NCBI GenBank assembly: GCA_000702085.1
Contig: KL370861.1
Coordinates: 808,911-872,910 of the forward strand
DNA length: 64,000 bases
From: Lachnospiraceae bacterium P6A3
GTDB lineage: Bacteria; Bacillota; Clostridia; Lachnospirales; Lachnospiraceae
Direction: 5' to 3'
Shown: piece by piece, positions 35,646 to 43,972 of the stretch
Layout of the letters: each line of letters begins with the position of its first letter
How positions within the stretch are numbered: the stretch's first letter is position 1
The notes under the pieces: generated by a model
What the model was told of the DNA's origin: nothing
What the model saw: only the letters and a program-made list of their open reading frames with translations
Databases searched by the model: none
Program-made: the position numbers and the translations under genes

Positions 35646-35674
35646 ATTATACGAAAATTATGCAATTTATACAA
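35646..35674 (-). promoter_or_regulatory. Promoter of the hydrogenase-like sensor gene
   Basis: On the minus strand, -35 TTGTAT (35669-35674) and -10 TATAAT (35646-35651), 17 bases apart. The predicted start near 35639 leaves a 35-base leader. Confidence 0.75.
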
Positions 35675-35717
35675 TTTTAATATTTTGTGAAATGTGACTG
35701 AAATGGAAACAATCGGG

Positions 35718-36257
35718 TCATTCTTCCGGTCTGTCGGCAAGATCCTGATTTACTTTATCCAGATAAGGAACAGGAATTCCGGGATTTTCATGAATTATAT
35801 AATCGGGATTAAGTTCGTCGTGTCTGAAGGATTTGCGTCCGCCCTTTTCTGCCCTTTCCCAGAAAAACTCAAGCATCTGGAGAGGCAGATAATAAAGCTC
35901 TTCTCTTCCGGTAAAATAGATAAGAAAGAATGCGATACCGCCCTGCTTTTCGAATTTCCTCATAAATTCCACCTGATGGGCGTGAATATTGTTAAGAGCA
36001 AAAGTATCTGATGCGCACTCTTTTGCATCAAAGCAAATGGGGATTCCCTGTACGGCACCGATATAGTCAACGGTACTCTTCTGGTCAAAATAAGCCAGGG
36101 TAATGTGCCTGGTTGCTTTATCAATATTTATGGGAGTTATGGGGGTGGGAATTTTCTGAACAAGAGCCAATCCCGCCTCATCATATTTTTCATTGCTTCT
36201 GTTTATAAGGTCTTCAAGAGTGGAACCTCTGAGACCTCTGGATTTCCATGTTGTCAT
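35718..36257 (-). CDS. recU: Holliday junction resolvase RecU
   Basis: 179 residues. Conserved: RGLRGSTLEDLINRSNEKY at the N-terminus and the nuclease core STVDYIGAVQGIPICFDAKE with the catalytic Asp and D-x-K motif. Resolves recombination junctions in Firmicutes in place of RuvC, together with RuvAB, which are also in this window. Overlaps the end of the upstream pseudouridine synthase gene by 4 bases. Confidence 0.94.
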   Translation of the reverse strand: MTTWKSRGLRGSTLEDLINRSNEKYDEAGLALVQKIPTPITPINIDKATRHITLAYFDQKSTVDYIGAVQGIPICFDAKECASDTFALNNIHAHQVEFMRKFEKQGGIAFFLIYFTGREELYYLPLQMLEFFWERAEKGGRKSFRHDELNPDYIIHENPGIPVPYLDKVNQDLADRPEE

Positions 36258-37219
36258 AAGATTATATCCTCAAAGGGTCCAAGTTTTGATTCGTACAATC
36301 TTTTCATATCGACCGGAACAGGCGCTTTAGGAGCGATATCCGTTTCAAGTATAGTCTTATATGAATGAAGCATCTGTCTTCTTGCCATGGATGCGGATTT
36401 TTCGTTACCGTATTTTCTGTCTCCCAATATCGGAAAACCGAGCTTGCTTAAATGAGCTCTTATCTGATGGGATTTACCCGTATATAGTCTTACTTTAACA
36501 AGTGATATCTCATCACCGCATTTTATGGGTTCAAATCCCGTCTTTATCATCATTGCTCCCGGGGTCTGCTCGCTTACGAATTCAAGTTTGTTTTGTTTTT
36601 CATCTTTAACAACATACTTGATATCTGTAGCAGGTCCTTTAAAATTTCCCAAAACCAATGCCAGATAATACTTCTCAAGTTCCTTTTCTTTGATCTTGGC
36701 AGACAGATATCTGGAGCCTTCCAAAGTCTTTGAACATAAGATCAGACCTGAAGTATTGCGGTCAAGTCTGTTACAGACGGAGGGTCTGAAGTTCTGAAGC
36801 GATGATTTTGTGATCAGGCCTTTATCAAGCAGATATCCTACAAGATATTCGTTAACGGATAAATCTTTATTATCCGCAGATTGAGACAAAATACCTGCAG
36901 GTTTATTGAAAACAATCATCTTATCGTCTTCATAAACAGCTTCTATACCCTTAAGTACGTGAAATGCTCTTTCAAATGGAGAAATATTAATCTCTACTCC
37001 CGATGCAAATTTCTCATATGTTTCATCGGAAAAGAAAACACTGATTACATCTCCCGGTTTGATAATCTCACTGCCGGTAGCTTTGGATGCGTTCAGTGTA
37101 ATATTCTTCTTGCGAAGCTGTTTATAGAGAAGGCTTTTTGGACATGCGGGAAGAAGCCTTTGAAGATACTTATCAAGACGCTGGGATGCCATATCGTTTG
37201 TGACGGTGATTTGTTTCAT
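36254..37219 (-). CDS. RluA-family pseudouridine synthase (RluC-like)
   Basis: 321 residues: N-terminal S4 domain (about 12-60, SQRLDKYLQRLLP) and catalytic domain with the signature NRLDRNTSGL. Modifies rRNA uridines; target site unknown. Cotranscribed with recU, which it overlaps, and with the membrane protein gene immediately upstream. Confidence 0.9.
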   Translation of the reverse strand: MKQITVTNDMASQRLDKYLQRLLPACPKSLLYKQLRKKNITLNASKATGSEIIKPGDVISVFFSDETYEKFASGVEINISPFERAFHVLKGIEAVYEDDKMIVFNKPAGILSQSADNKDLSVNEYLVGYLLDKGLITKSSLQNFRPSVCNRLDRNTSGLILCSKTLEGSRYLSAKIKEKELEKYYLALVLGNFKGPATDIKYVVKDEKQNKLEFVSEQTPGAMMIKTGFEPIKCGDEISLVKVRLYTGKSHQIRAHLSKLGFPILGDRKYGNEKSASMARRQMLHSYKTILETDIAPKAPVPVDMKRLYESKLGPFEDIIL

Positions 37220-37220
37220 A

Positions 37221-37778
37221 TTATAAAACGATCTGTTTTAATACTTTCATGCATGCAGCGTCGGTCTTACCTGACGGAGCAAGTGAACCTATGCGGTTCA
37301 AGTAGGCTTTTTTGTCCGTAAAGACCTTAATGGTAACATCGGTGATTCTCTCAGCGTTTAAATACAGCTGAACATGATCTTTGAATGCATTTTCGTTAAA
37401 CTTACTGCTTTCGGTATATCCGATAATGCAATTGCCCGATACACACAGATGTGATACATAATAGTTTACTTTTTCGGAAGTAAAGACCATGTCATATGCG
37501 CTTAATACTTCATCTGTTTCAAGCTTTTCTTTAAAGCTTTTAAACCGGCAAAACATTATCACGGAAACAAGACTCTTTGATGCGGGAAGCATACCCAGTA
37601 CCGCAACTACCGTAAGGAGATTTTTTCTGGTTCCCGTAGTAAGCAGTCCCGCAAAAAACAGTCCGAAAGAAATCGCAAAATAAATTATTGTTCTGGCAAT
37701 CTCATATTTCCTCTGTGTATCTAGATAAAGGTAAGTTCCCTTATAAGATTCACCGGAAAAAAGTCTTTTAAAAAACAT
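37221..37778 (-). CDS. Membrane protein of unknown function
   Basis: 185 residues; N-terminal GTYLYLDTQRKYEIARTIIYF, two adjacent hydrophobic segments (about 30-46 and 54-76), and a soluble C-terminal half with no known motif. The pattern TGTRKNLLTVVAVLGMLPASK between and within the helices looks conserved-family-like. It abuts the pseudouridine synthase start within a base or two, so it shares that operon. Confidence 0.75.
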   Translation of the reverse strand: MFFKRLFSGESYKGTYLYLDTQRKYEIARTIIYFAISFGLFFAGLLTTGTRKNLLTVVAVLGMLPASKSLVSVIMFCRFKSFKEKLETDEVLSAYDMVFTSEKVNYYVSHLCVSGNCIIGYTESSKFNENAFKDHVQLYLNAERITDVTIKVFTDKKAYLNRIGSLAPSGKTDAACMKVLKQIVL

Positions 37779-37792
37779 CTGTTAAACTCCGG

Positions 37793-38563
37793 TCATTTGT
37801 ATAAACTGCTGGTCATGGCAATAATAATCCTGTGGGGAACTATCTTACACATGATCCTGAAAAGCTTCATCATCGTCGTGGGCACGGAAACTTCCTTTTT
37901 GGCAAAAGAATCCTTAAGAGCTTCTTTTACTACAACGGAAGGTGTAGTCATGGCAAATTTCTTAAGTGATAGTGTTCTGGTTCCGTATTTTTCTGCAACA
38001 TCAAAAAACTCGGTTTTAACGGGACCGGGACAAACGGCCGTAACATAAATCTGCCTGTCTTTTAATTCCGCATTTAAAGCTCTTGAAAAGCTGAGAACAT
38101 ATGACTTCGAAGCTGCATAAACGGCAAACGAAGGCTGGGGGACAAACGAAGCACTTGAAGCAAGATTTATAATTCTGGAGTTCTTGCCCATAAAAGGAAG
38201 ACAGACATGTGTCAGTTCGGTAAGTGCTCTGATATTAAGATCGCACATTCCGCTCTCTTCCTTTCGATCTCCCTTTTCGAAATCGCCCAGAACACCATAG
38301 CCGGCTGCATTGATCAGGAATCTGATCTTATACTTATCGGCATTAAGAAGCTGGGATATTCTGTTAACGGTATTTCTGTTTGACAGATCTCCGCATACTA
38401 TACGAGCGTGATGCTTCAGCTTTCCGGAGATTTCCTCAAGACGTTCTTTTCTTCTGGCAACGATCCAGATCTCATCAATACCGTTCATGCTCTGATCGAT
38501 TGCATAAACAAATTCACGTCCTATTCCGGATGATGCTCCGGTAACAATAGCGATATATTTCAA
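37793..38563 (-). CDS. Short-chain dehydrogenase/reductase
   Basis: About 256 residues. Classical SDR signs: nucleotide site TGASSGIGREF, NAAGYG, catalytic Ser in NLASSASF and YAASK (Tyr-x-x-x-Lys). Substrate unknown. I favour the TTG at 38563 because AAGGAGG lies 8 bases upstream; the ATG at 38569 is only 2 bases from that site. The ribosome site overlaps the end of the amidase gene, so expression is coupled. Confidence 0.85.
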   Translation of the reverse strand: MKYIAIVTGASSGIGREFVYAIDQSMNGIDEIWIVARRKERLEEISGKLKHHARIVCGDLSNRNTVNRISQLLNADKYKIRFLINAAGYGVLGDFEKGDRKEESGMCDLNIRALTELTHVCLPFMGKNSRIINLASSASFVPQPSFAVYAASKSYVLSFSRALNAELKDRQIYVTAVCPGPVKTEFFDVAEKYGTRTLSLKKFAMTTPSVVVKEALKDSFAKKEVSVPTTMMKLFRIMCKIVPHRIIIAMTSSLYK

Positions 38564-38582
38564 AATCATATCCTCCTTAAAC

Positions 38583-39716
38583 TTAAGCCTCTCTGTACAT
38601 AGGCTTATCAAGAGAGTTAAATCTGTCTATAAAAGTGATCTGATTTGACTTGGTATATGCATCATATCTGTTGAAGCCTTTAATAACAATATCAGGTCTG
38701 TATCCGTCTTCAAAAGATAAGGTCAGTTCAAAAGAACTGTCAAATGTACCGTTATAAGTATTTGCACCGGGCCATGGTTTCGACTCTTCCCAGGTCCAGC
38801 CGCCGTCCGTTGACAAAGCATAGAACATCATCATCCCGTCAGCTTCTTCCGCTTCAACGGTAACGGTTACGGTATTCGAAACAGGATCGATGTTTGTTAC
38901 TGTAACGCTCACTAAGTCCGGGGCTGTTCTGTCTTCATAAGTGGCATCATTGAAATTATTTATATCCGCAGCGATAAGATTATCGGAATATCCGGAATAA
39001 TCAATTCCAAGAATGGAACTTTTAAGTCCGAAGTATTCAGCAATCGCATCCGCATCGGTTTCACCGTAGCTGACAAACAGATCGTTACTGGCGGTATGAA
39101 CGGCATCAACGGTTCCATCCGCAAAACAATGCTCAATGATAACCGCAGGAATCTCTCTGTAAATATTGGCTGAGATTATCGTATAATAATCGCCTTCCGT
39201 TCTGAGTCCCTTTCTGGTCTTGACTCCTCTGGGGAAAATACCGTACTGCTCCTCAAATTTTTGCATCAGCAGATTACCGAATTGATATCCGTAGGCATTA
39301 TAAGGAGCAACACGGGATGTATAAACTTCAATACCGAACCTGTCATGAGCATAGCATGCGTTGTAATGAACACTGAATACGAAATCCGCATCCACGGATT
39401 CTGCGTATTTAGCTCTGTCGGTCAGACTGAGTGTTGTATCGTTATCCGAGCGGGTCATATAAACCGTTACACCTTCGTACATACTAAGCCTGGATGCAAG
39501 TGCAGAGGCGGTGATCAGATTCATAAATCTTTCCTGGATTCTGCCTCCCTGTGTCCCGGTATCGTTACCGCCGTGTCCGGGATCGATAACTATAACAAGA
39601 TTATCATCATGAGGAAACACTCTCTCTGCTGCCGAAACGTCCGAATAAGGAACCAGAGAAATCATAACAGCGGTAAGGAGAATACATATAAATTTTTTGA
39701 ATCTGCTCAGAAACAA
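38583..39716 (-). CDS. Secreted N-acetylmuramoyl-L-alanine amidase
   Basis: 377 residues. A signal peptide (about 1-30, ending VSAAE) is followed by an amidase_3 domain (about 38-235) with zinc ligands in IDPGHGG, the Glu of RIQER and SVHYNA, and catalytic Glu in VIIEH. The C-terminal 120 residues form a beta-rich, Ig-like tail. It cuts the stem peptide from muramic acid in the wall. TTG start with GGAG 7 bases upstream. Confidence 0.9.
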   Translation of the reverse strand: MFLSRFKKFICILLTAVMISLVPYSDVSAAERVFPHDDNLVIVIDPGHGGNDTGTQGGRIQERFMNLITASALASRLSMYEGVTVYMTRSDNDTTLSLTDRAKYAESVDADFVFSVHYNACYAHDRFGIEVYTSRVAPYNAYGYQFGNLLMQKFEEQYGIFPRGVKTRKGLRTEGDYYTIISANIYREIPAVIIEHCFADGTVDAVHTASNDLFVSYGETDADAIAEYFGLKSSILGIDYSGYSDNLIAADINNFNDATYEDRTAPDLVSVTVTNIDPVSNTVTVTVEAEEADGMMMFYALSTDGGWTWEESKPWPGANTYNGTFDSSFELTLSFEDGYRPDIVIKGFNRYDAYTKSNQITFIDRFNSLDKPMYREA

Positions 39717-39745
39717 TCCTGCTCTCCGTTATAATTCATAATATT

Positions 39746-39775
39746 AAGAAAACCGGCTTATTTAAAAGCCGGTTT
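39746..39775 (-). terminator. Terminator after the coiled-coil gene
   Basis: AAACCGGCTT (39750-39759) and AAGCCGGTTT (39766-39775) form a 10-base stem; on the minus strand it runs into TTCTT. It ends the rsmD-coaD-coiled-coil transcript. Confidence 0.8.
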
Positions 39776-39785
39776 ATCATTACTT

Positions 39786-40409
39786 TCATTCATTATCGGT
39801 ATCGGGATAAACCGTACTGACATTGGGCCCCGTACTTTCGGGTTCTTCTTTTCCGTTTCTGGATGCTCTCAGTGAATCATGATCGTTCTTAACTGCCTGA
39901 AGTTTGGAATTAAGAGCATTAAGAAGATCGTCGTACTGATCGGATACGGTTCTGGAAGAAGCGGTAAGAAGTCCCTCAACATAGTTCATGACATCTTCCA
40001 TATATCCCATGGCAGCTTCTCTGCATGCATTTGCTTCATTGGTAGCATTGTCGAGAATATTCTGAGCCTCGGCCATGGTCTGCTGGGTAACTGCATCAGC
40101 CTGCTCATAAGCTTTCTTTAGAATCTCATTCTGAGAAAGCATTTCATCGGTCTGAGCTGTTGCCTTTTCAATAAGTCCGTCAGCCATCTTTCTTGCATTA
40201 TCAAGAATGCTGTCCTGATTGCTGATAATCTTCTGATATCTTGCTATCTCTTCGGGAGCTTTTCTTCTGAGATCGTCTATAAATCCCTGAATGACATCTT
40301 TTTCAACATAGATCTCGGTGCTGGAGAGAAGCTTGGGCTTACATTCGGAAATATACTGCTCAAGTTCATCTATTACTCCGAAGATCTGACTTTCCATTTT
40401 TCTTTCCAT
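39786..40409 (-). CDS. Coiled-coil protein, DivIVA/ATP-synthase-b-like
   Basis: About 207 residues, mostly alpha-helical and coiled coil from about 50 to 185 (IISNQDSILDNARKMADGLIEKA and following), with a disordered acidic tail. No signal peptide. It resembles DivIVA-type or scaffolding coiled coils seen beside coaD/rsmD in Lachnospiraceae, but I cannot assign a function. ATG at 40409 is favoured, with GGTGAGG from the end of coaD as ribosome site; a GTG at 40424 has none. Confidence 0.7.
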   Translation of the reverse strand: MERKMESQIFGVIDELEQYISECKPKLLSSTEIYVEKDVIQGFIDDLRRKAPEEIARYQKIISNQDSILDNARKMADGLIEKATAQTDEMLSQNEILKKAYEQADAVTQQTMAEAQNILDNATNEANACREAAMGYMEDVMNYVEGLLTASSRTVSDQYDDLLNALNSKLQAVKNDHDSLRASRNGKEEPESTGPNVSTVYPDTDNE

Positions 40410-40420
40410 TATCCGGTTCC

Positions 40421-40912
40421 TCACCTTTTGATAACTTTGAATTTTTCCTTAAGTGCACTTTCAACATAAGGAGGAACGGAATGACTTACATCGCCACCGT
40501 ACATGGCAATCTCCTTGACGGTTGAAGAGCTTAGATATGAATATTGAAGATCGGTGGTCAGGAAGACGGTATCAACCTTGTTATCCGATATCTTTCTGTT
40601 GGTCTGGGCAATCTGCAGTTCATACTCAAAATCAGTAACTGCACGGAGTCCCCTGACCATGGTATGAAGGTTGTTATTAATACAATAATCAACGGTCAGT
40701 CCCCTGAAAGAATCGACTCTGACATTAGGCATATCTTTAGTCGCTTCGCACAATATTTTAACACGTTCATCCGTTGAAAACAACGGAGTCTTTTGGGTGT
40801 TATCAAGCACTGCGACTATGAGTTCATCGAACATAAGTGAAGCTCTTCTTATGATATCAAGGTGTCCCAAAGTCATGGGATCAAAGCTTCCGGGATATAA
40901 TGCTCTGTTCAT
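40421..40912 (-). CDS. coaD: Phosphopantetheine adenylyltransferase
   Basis: 163 residues; fourth step of coenzyme A synthesis. The nucleotidyltransferase signature YPGSFDPMTLGHLDIIRR with the catalytic His pair, VVRGLRA-type MVRGLRAVTDFEYE and SSSTVKEIA are all present. Begins one base after rsmD ends; rsmD-coaD is a standard Firmicutes pair. Confidence 0.97.
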   Translation of the reverse strand: MNRALYPGSFDPMTLGHLDIIRRASLMFDELIVAVLDNTQKTPLFSTDERVKILCEATKDMPNVRVDSFRGLTVDYCINNNLHTMVRGLRAVTDFEYELQIAQTNRKISDNKVDTVFLTTDLQYSYLSSSTVKEIAMYGGDVSHSVPPYVESALKEKFKVIKR

Positions 40913-41476
40913 TTACTCTCCCTTTTCGATCTTGCGAAGGAACAAATGCATATTGCCTTTGTATTCTTTCCTTCTGACTATTTCAAATCCGACGCTTTCA
41001 GTATAGCTGAAATCGCTTTTTTTGTCAGCCTCAATTATGATAAGGGTATCGCGGTCAACGTACTTCATGAAGGAGAGCTGTTTAAGAACATTCTTCTCAT
41101 AATCCTTCATATAAGGTGCATCCATATGGATGATATCTATATGTTTTTCATATACTGACTGAAGACCCGCAACGGCATCCTGTTTAAGGATTACGGACTT
41201 ATCGGTCATCTTGGTAAATGCTACATTCTCCGTAATGCACTTAATGGGCTCTTTACCGTTATCGATAAAGTAAACCTTGGAAGCACCGCGGCTTAATGCC
41301 TCAATACCGATCTGGCCGCTTCCTGCAAAGAGGTCGATCCATACTGAACCCGGGACATCGCCCTGTATGATATTGAACAATGTCTCTTTAATAATGTCCT
41401 GAGTCGGTCTTGTTATATCTTCTCCTGCCGGAGTTTTCAGAGGCATTGAACGACATTCACCCGCAATTACTCTCAT
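40913..41476 (-). CDS. rsmD: 16S rRNA (guanine966-N2)-methyltransferase
   Basis: 187 residues, SAM-dependent. SAM site DLFAGSGQIGIEALSRGA and N-terminal RVIAGECRSMPL with PTQDIIKETLFN are typical. The catalytic tetrapeptide, usually DPPY/F, reads DAPY here, an unusual swap in a conserved motif. AAAGGAC precedes the ATG. Confidence 0.94.
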   Translation of the reverse strand: MRVIAGECRSMPLKTPAGEDITRPTQDIIKETLFNIIQGDVPGSVWIDLFAGSGQIGIEALSRGASKVYFIDNGKEPIKCITENVAFTKMTDKSVILKQDAVAGLQSVYEKHIDIIHMDAPYMKDYEKNVLKQLSFMKYVDRDTLIIIEADKKSDFSYTESVGFEIVRRKEYKGNMHLFLRKIEKGE

Positions 41477-41498
41477 AGGTTAGTCCTTTCCAAGTCAC

Positions 41499-41690
41499 GA
41501 TGCCTTGAGTCTGTTATGGATTTTTTTCTCATGCACCGTCTTCACTAAGCTCGCCTGCGTCGTTCAAAGGCTGATTGCTTCTGCGGAACTCGCTTCGCTC
41601 AAACAAGTCCTCGAAGCAATCATGAACGACTTGTCTTGCTAAGTGAGACGGTAAATGTCGAAAAAAATCCATAACAGCACTCAAGTCATC
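41499..41690. repeat. 192-bp imperfect palindrome (MITE-like or structured RNA)
   Basis: The stretch reads as an inverted repeat from GATG at 41499 to CATC at 41690. Paired arms include CTGTTATGGATTTTTTTC with its complement at 41660-41679, CACCGTCT with AGACGGT, GTCGTTCA with TGAACGAC, and GATTGCTTC with GAAGCAATC; the centre holds CTCGCTTCGCTC. It is noncoding and fills the gap between parC and rsmD. No transposase or target-site duplication is seen. Confidence 0.85.
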
Positions 41691-41702
41691 TGATTTAAAG
41701 AA

Positions 41703-43943
41703 TTAAGCTTTAACTTTAGTACCCTTAGCACCACGTCCCAGAAGTTTAATCGAATTCAAAGATATGGTTCTTGTACCGTATTCTATCATGTTTTCGGAAA
41801 CAATGTCGGTGATGTAGGCGTTTTCCACTTTGTCGGTATCGCTGAGTTTCATGCCCTTTACACCGGCTGCGGTCTTCTTCATCTCGGGGATCTCGGAGAT
41901 GTTGAAGCGGATGAAATAGCCATCTGCTGACTGAAGGATTACGTTCTCTTCGGTTCTGACTTTACGGATTGCAACGATCTTATCACCATCATTAAGCTTG
42001 GTTGCAGTGACCGTACGTCTGGAGCTTACATCGAATTCGGGACCGCCTGTAAGTTTACACATGGATGCAGCGGTAACGAAGAGATACTTTCCGAGAAGAA
42101 CCGTTGAAAGATCTTCGGCATAGATGATCATATCATCCGAAGAATCAAAGTTTGTGATGTTATCTACCGGAACGCCCTTGTCACGGAATTTGGACATGGG
42201 AAGATCAAGCATCTTGATGGTGTGCATCTGACCGTTTTCGGTGAATACCGCGATTCTTCCGTTATTACGAACAGGAAGACAGAACTTGATTTCTTCCGCG
42301 ATAGCCTCTTTGTTTCTTTCGAAGGTTGCGGTATCTATCATCTTGCAGTAACCGAATCTGTCCATGAGGAAATATACATCCATCTCCTCGAATTCCTTTT
42401 CCTTGTAAACAGCTTCTTCTGCATTCTCGATGGCAGTCTTACGCTTGCTTGTGAATTCCTTCTTAAGCGCCTCGAGATCGGTTATGATAACCTGAGTCAT
42501 TGACTCTTTTCTGTCGAGGATATCTTCATAACGGTAAATGTTGGCAAGAGTATTCTCATGATCCTTGTTGAGAGCATCAATTTCAAGTCCGATCAGACGA
42601 TACAGTCTCATATCGAGAATAGCCTTGGCCTGACGCTCGGTGAACAGAAGCTGGGATGCCATGATCGAAGATTCTTTGGTTTTGAACTTAATGCCGTCGG
42701 TGATACCGCGAACAAGACAGTCTTCTGCCATCTTACGGTCGCGGGATCCTCTGATGATCTCGATGATGAGGTCGATCAGGTTGCAGGCCTTGATAAGACC
42801 TTCCTGAATCTCCTTCTTGTCCATCTCCTTGGAAAGGAGATTGTTATATTTTCTGGTGTTGATCTCGTACTGGAAATCGGCGATTGCACCAAGAACGGAT
42901 GTAAGAGACATGGTCTCCGGTCTTCCGTCTTTGATGGCAAGCATATTTACACCGAAAGTATCCTCAAGGTGAGTCTTCTTGTAGAGAAGGTTAATGAAGT
43001 TTTCTGCATCCGCATCTTTCTTGAGCTCAATGACAATACGGATTCCCTCTTTGGAAGACTGGTTGGAAATATCAACAATATCCTGAGTCTTCTTTGACTC
43101 GGAAAGGTTAGCAACTTCCTGAAGGAACTTTCCGATACCTGCTCCGACCATAGTATAAGGAATCTCGGATATAACAACATTCTGGTGGCCGTTCTTAAGC
43201 TTTTCAACGGATGCAACACCACGGATCCTTACTTTACCCTGGCCGGTCTCGTAGATATTCTTAAGTTCATCTTTATTGATGATGATTCCGCCTGTAGGGA
43301 AATCGGGCCCCTTGATATATCTCATGAGTTCTCTCGTAGAGATCTCGGGATTCATAATATATGCTTTGAGAGCATCAATGGTTTCACCGAAATTGTGAGG
43401 AGGAATATTTGTCGCCATACCGACGGCAATACCCTCGGATCCGTTAATAAGAAGATTGGGAATACGGCAGGGAAGAACTTCGGGTTCCTTTTCGGTTTCA
43501 TCGAAATTGGGAACGAAATTTACCGTATCATTACCAAGCTCATCCAGAAAAGCCATCTGGGTAATCTTCTTAAGACGGGCTTCCGTATATCTCATTGCAG
43601 CCGCACCGTCACCTTCAATGGTACCGAAGTTGCCGTGACCGTCTACAAGAGGAAGTCCCTTTTTGAAATCCTGGCTCATTACAACCAGCGCTTCATATAT
43701 GGATGAATCACCGTGAGGGTGATATTTACCCATGGTATCACCGACGATTCTCGCACTCTTTCTGTATGGCTTATCGTAAGTGATTCCCAGTTCTCTCATA
43801 TCATAAAGAGTACGTCTCTGAACCGGCTTAAGACCGTCTCTTACATCCGGAAGAGCTCTGGATACGATAACGCTCATGGCATAGTCCACATAGGACCTTT
43901 GCATCTCTTCCGAGTATTCTGTTTTGATTATCTTTTCTTCCAT
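41703..43943 (-). CDS. parC: Type IIA topoisomerase subunit A (ParC-like)
   Basis: 746 residues; DNA-cleaving subunit. The quinolone region KYHPHGDSSIYEAL and the catalytic Tyr region AAMRYTEARL are intact. Length and lack of a QRRGGKG gyrase box in the C-terminal beta-propeller favour topoisomerase IV over gyrase; a second gyrA is expected near oriC outside the window. parE lies 29 bases upstream. Confidence 0.85.
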   Translation of the reverse strand: MEEKIIKTEYSEEMQRSYVDYAMSVIVSRALPDVRDGLKPVQRRTLYDMRELGITYDKPYRKSARIVGDTMGKYHPHGDSSIYEALVVMSQDFKKGLPLVDGHGNFGTIEGDGAAAMRYTEARLKKITQMAFLDELGNDTVNFVPNFDETEKEPEVLPCRIPNLLINGSEGIAVGMATNIPPHNFGETIDALKAYIMNPEISTRELMRYIKGPDFPTGGIIINKDELKNIYETGQGKVRIRGVASVEKLKNGHQNVVISEIPYTMVGAGIGKFLQEVANLSESKKTQDIVDISNQSSKEGIRIVIELKKDADAENFINLLYKKTHLEDTFGVNMLAIKDGRPETMSLTSVLGAIADFQYEINTRKYNNLLSKEMDKKEIQEGLIKACNLIDLIIEIIRGSRDRKMAEDCLVRGITDGIKFKTKESSIMASQLLFTERQAKAILDMRLYRLIGLEIDALNKDHENTLANIYRYEDILDRKESMTQVIITDLEALKKEFTSKRKTAIENAEEAVYKEKEFEEMDVYFLMDRFGYCKMIDTATFERNKEAIAEEIKFCLPVRNNGRIAVFTENGQMHTIKMLDLPMSKFRDKGVPVDNITNFDSSDDMIIYAEDLSTVLLGKYLFVTAASMCKLTGGPEFDVSSRRTVTATKLNDGDKIVAIRKVRTEENVILQSADGYFIRFNISEIPEMKKTAAGVKGMKLSDTDKVENAYITDIVSENMIEYGTRTISLNSIKLLGRGAKGTKVKA

Positions 43944-43972
43944 AACAATACCTGTATGCTTTTGTTTATAGA

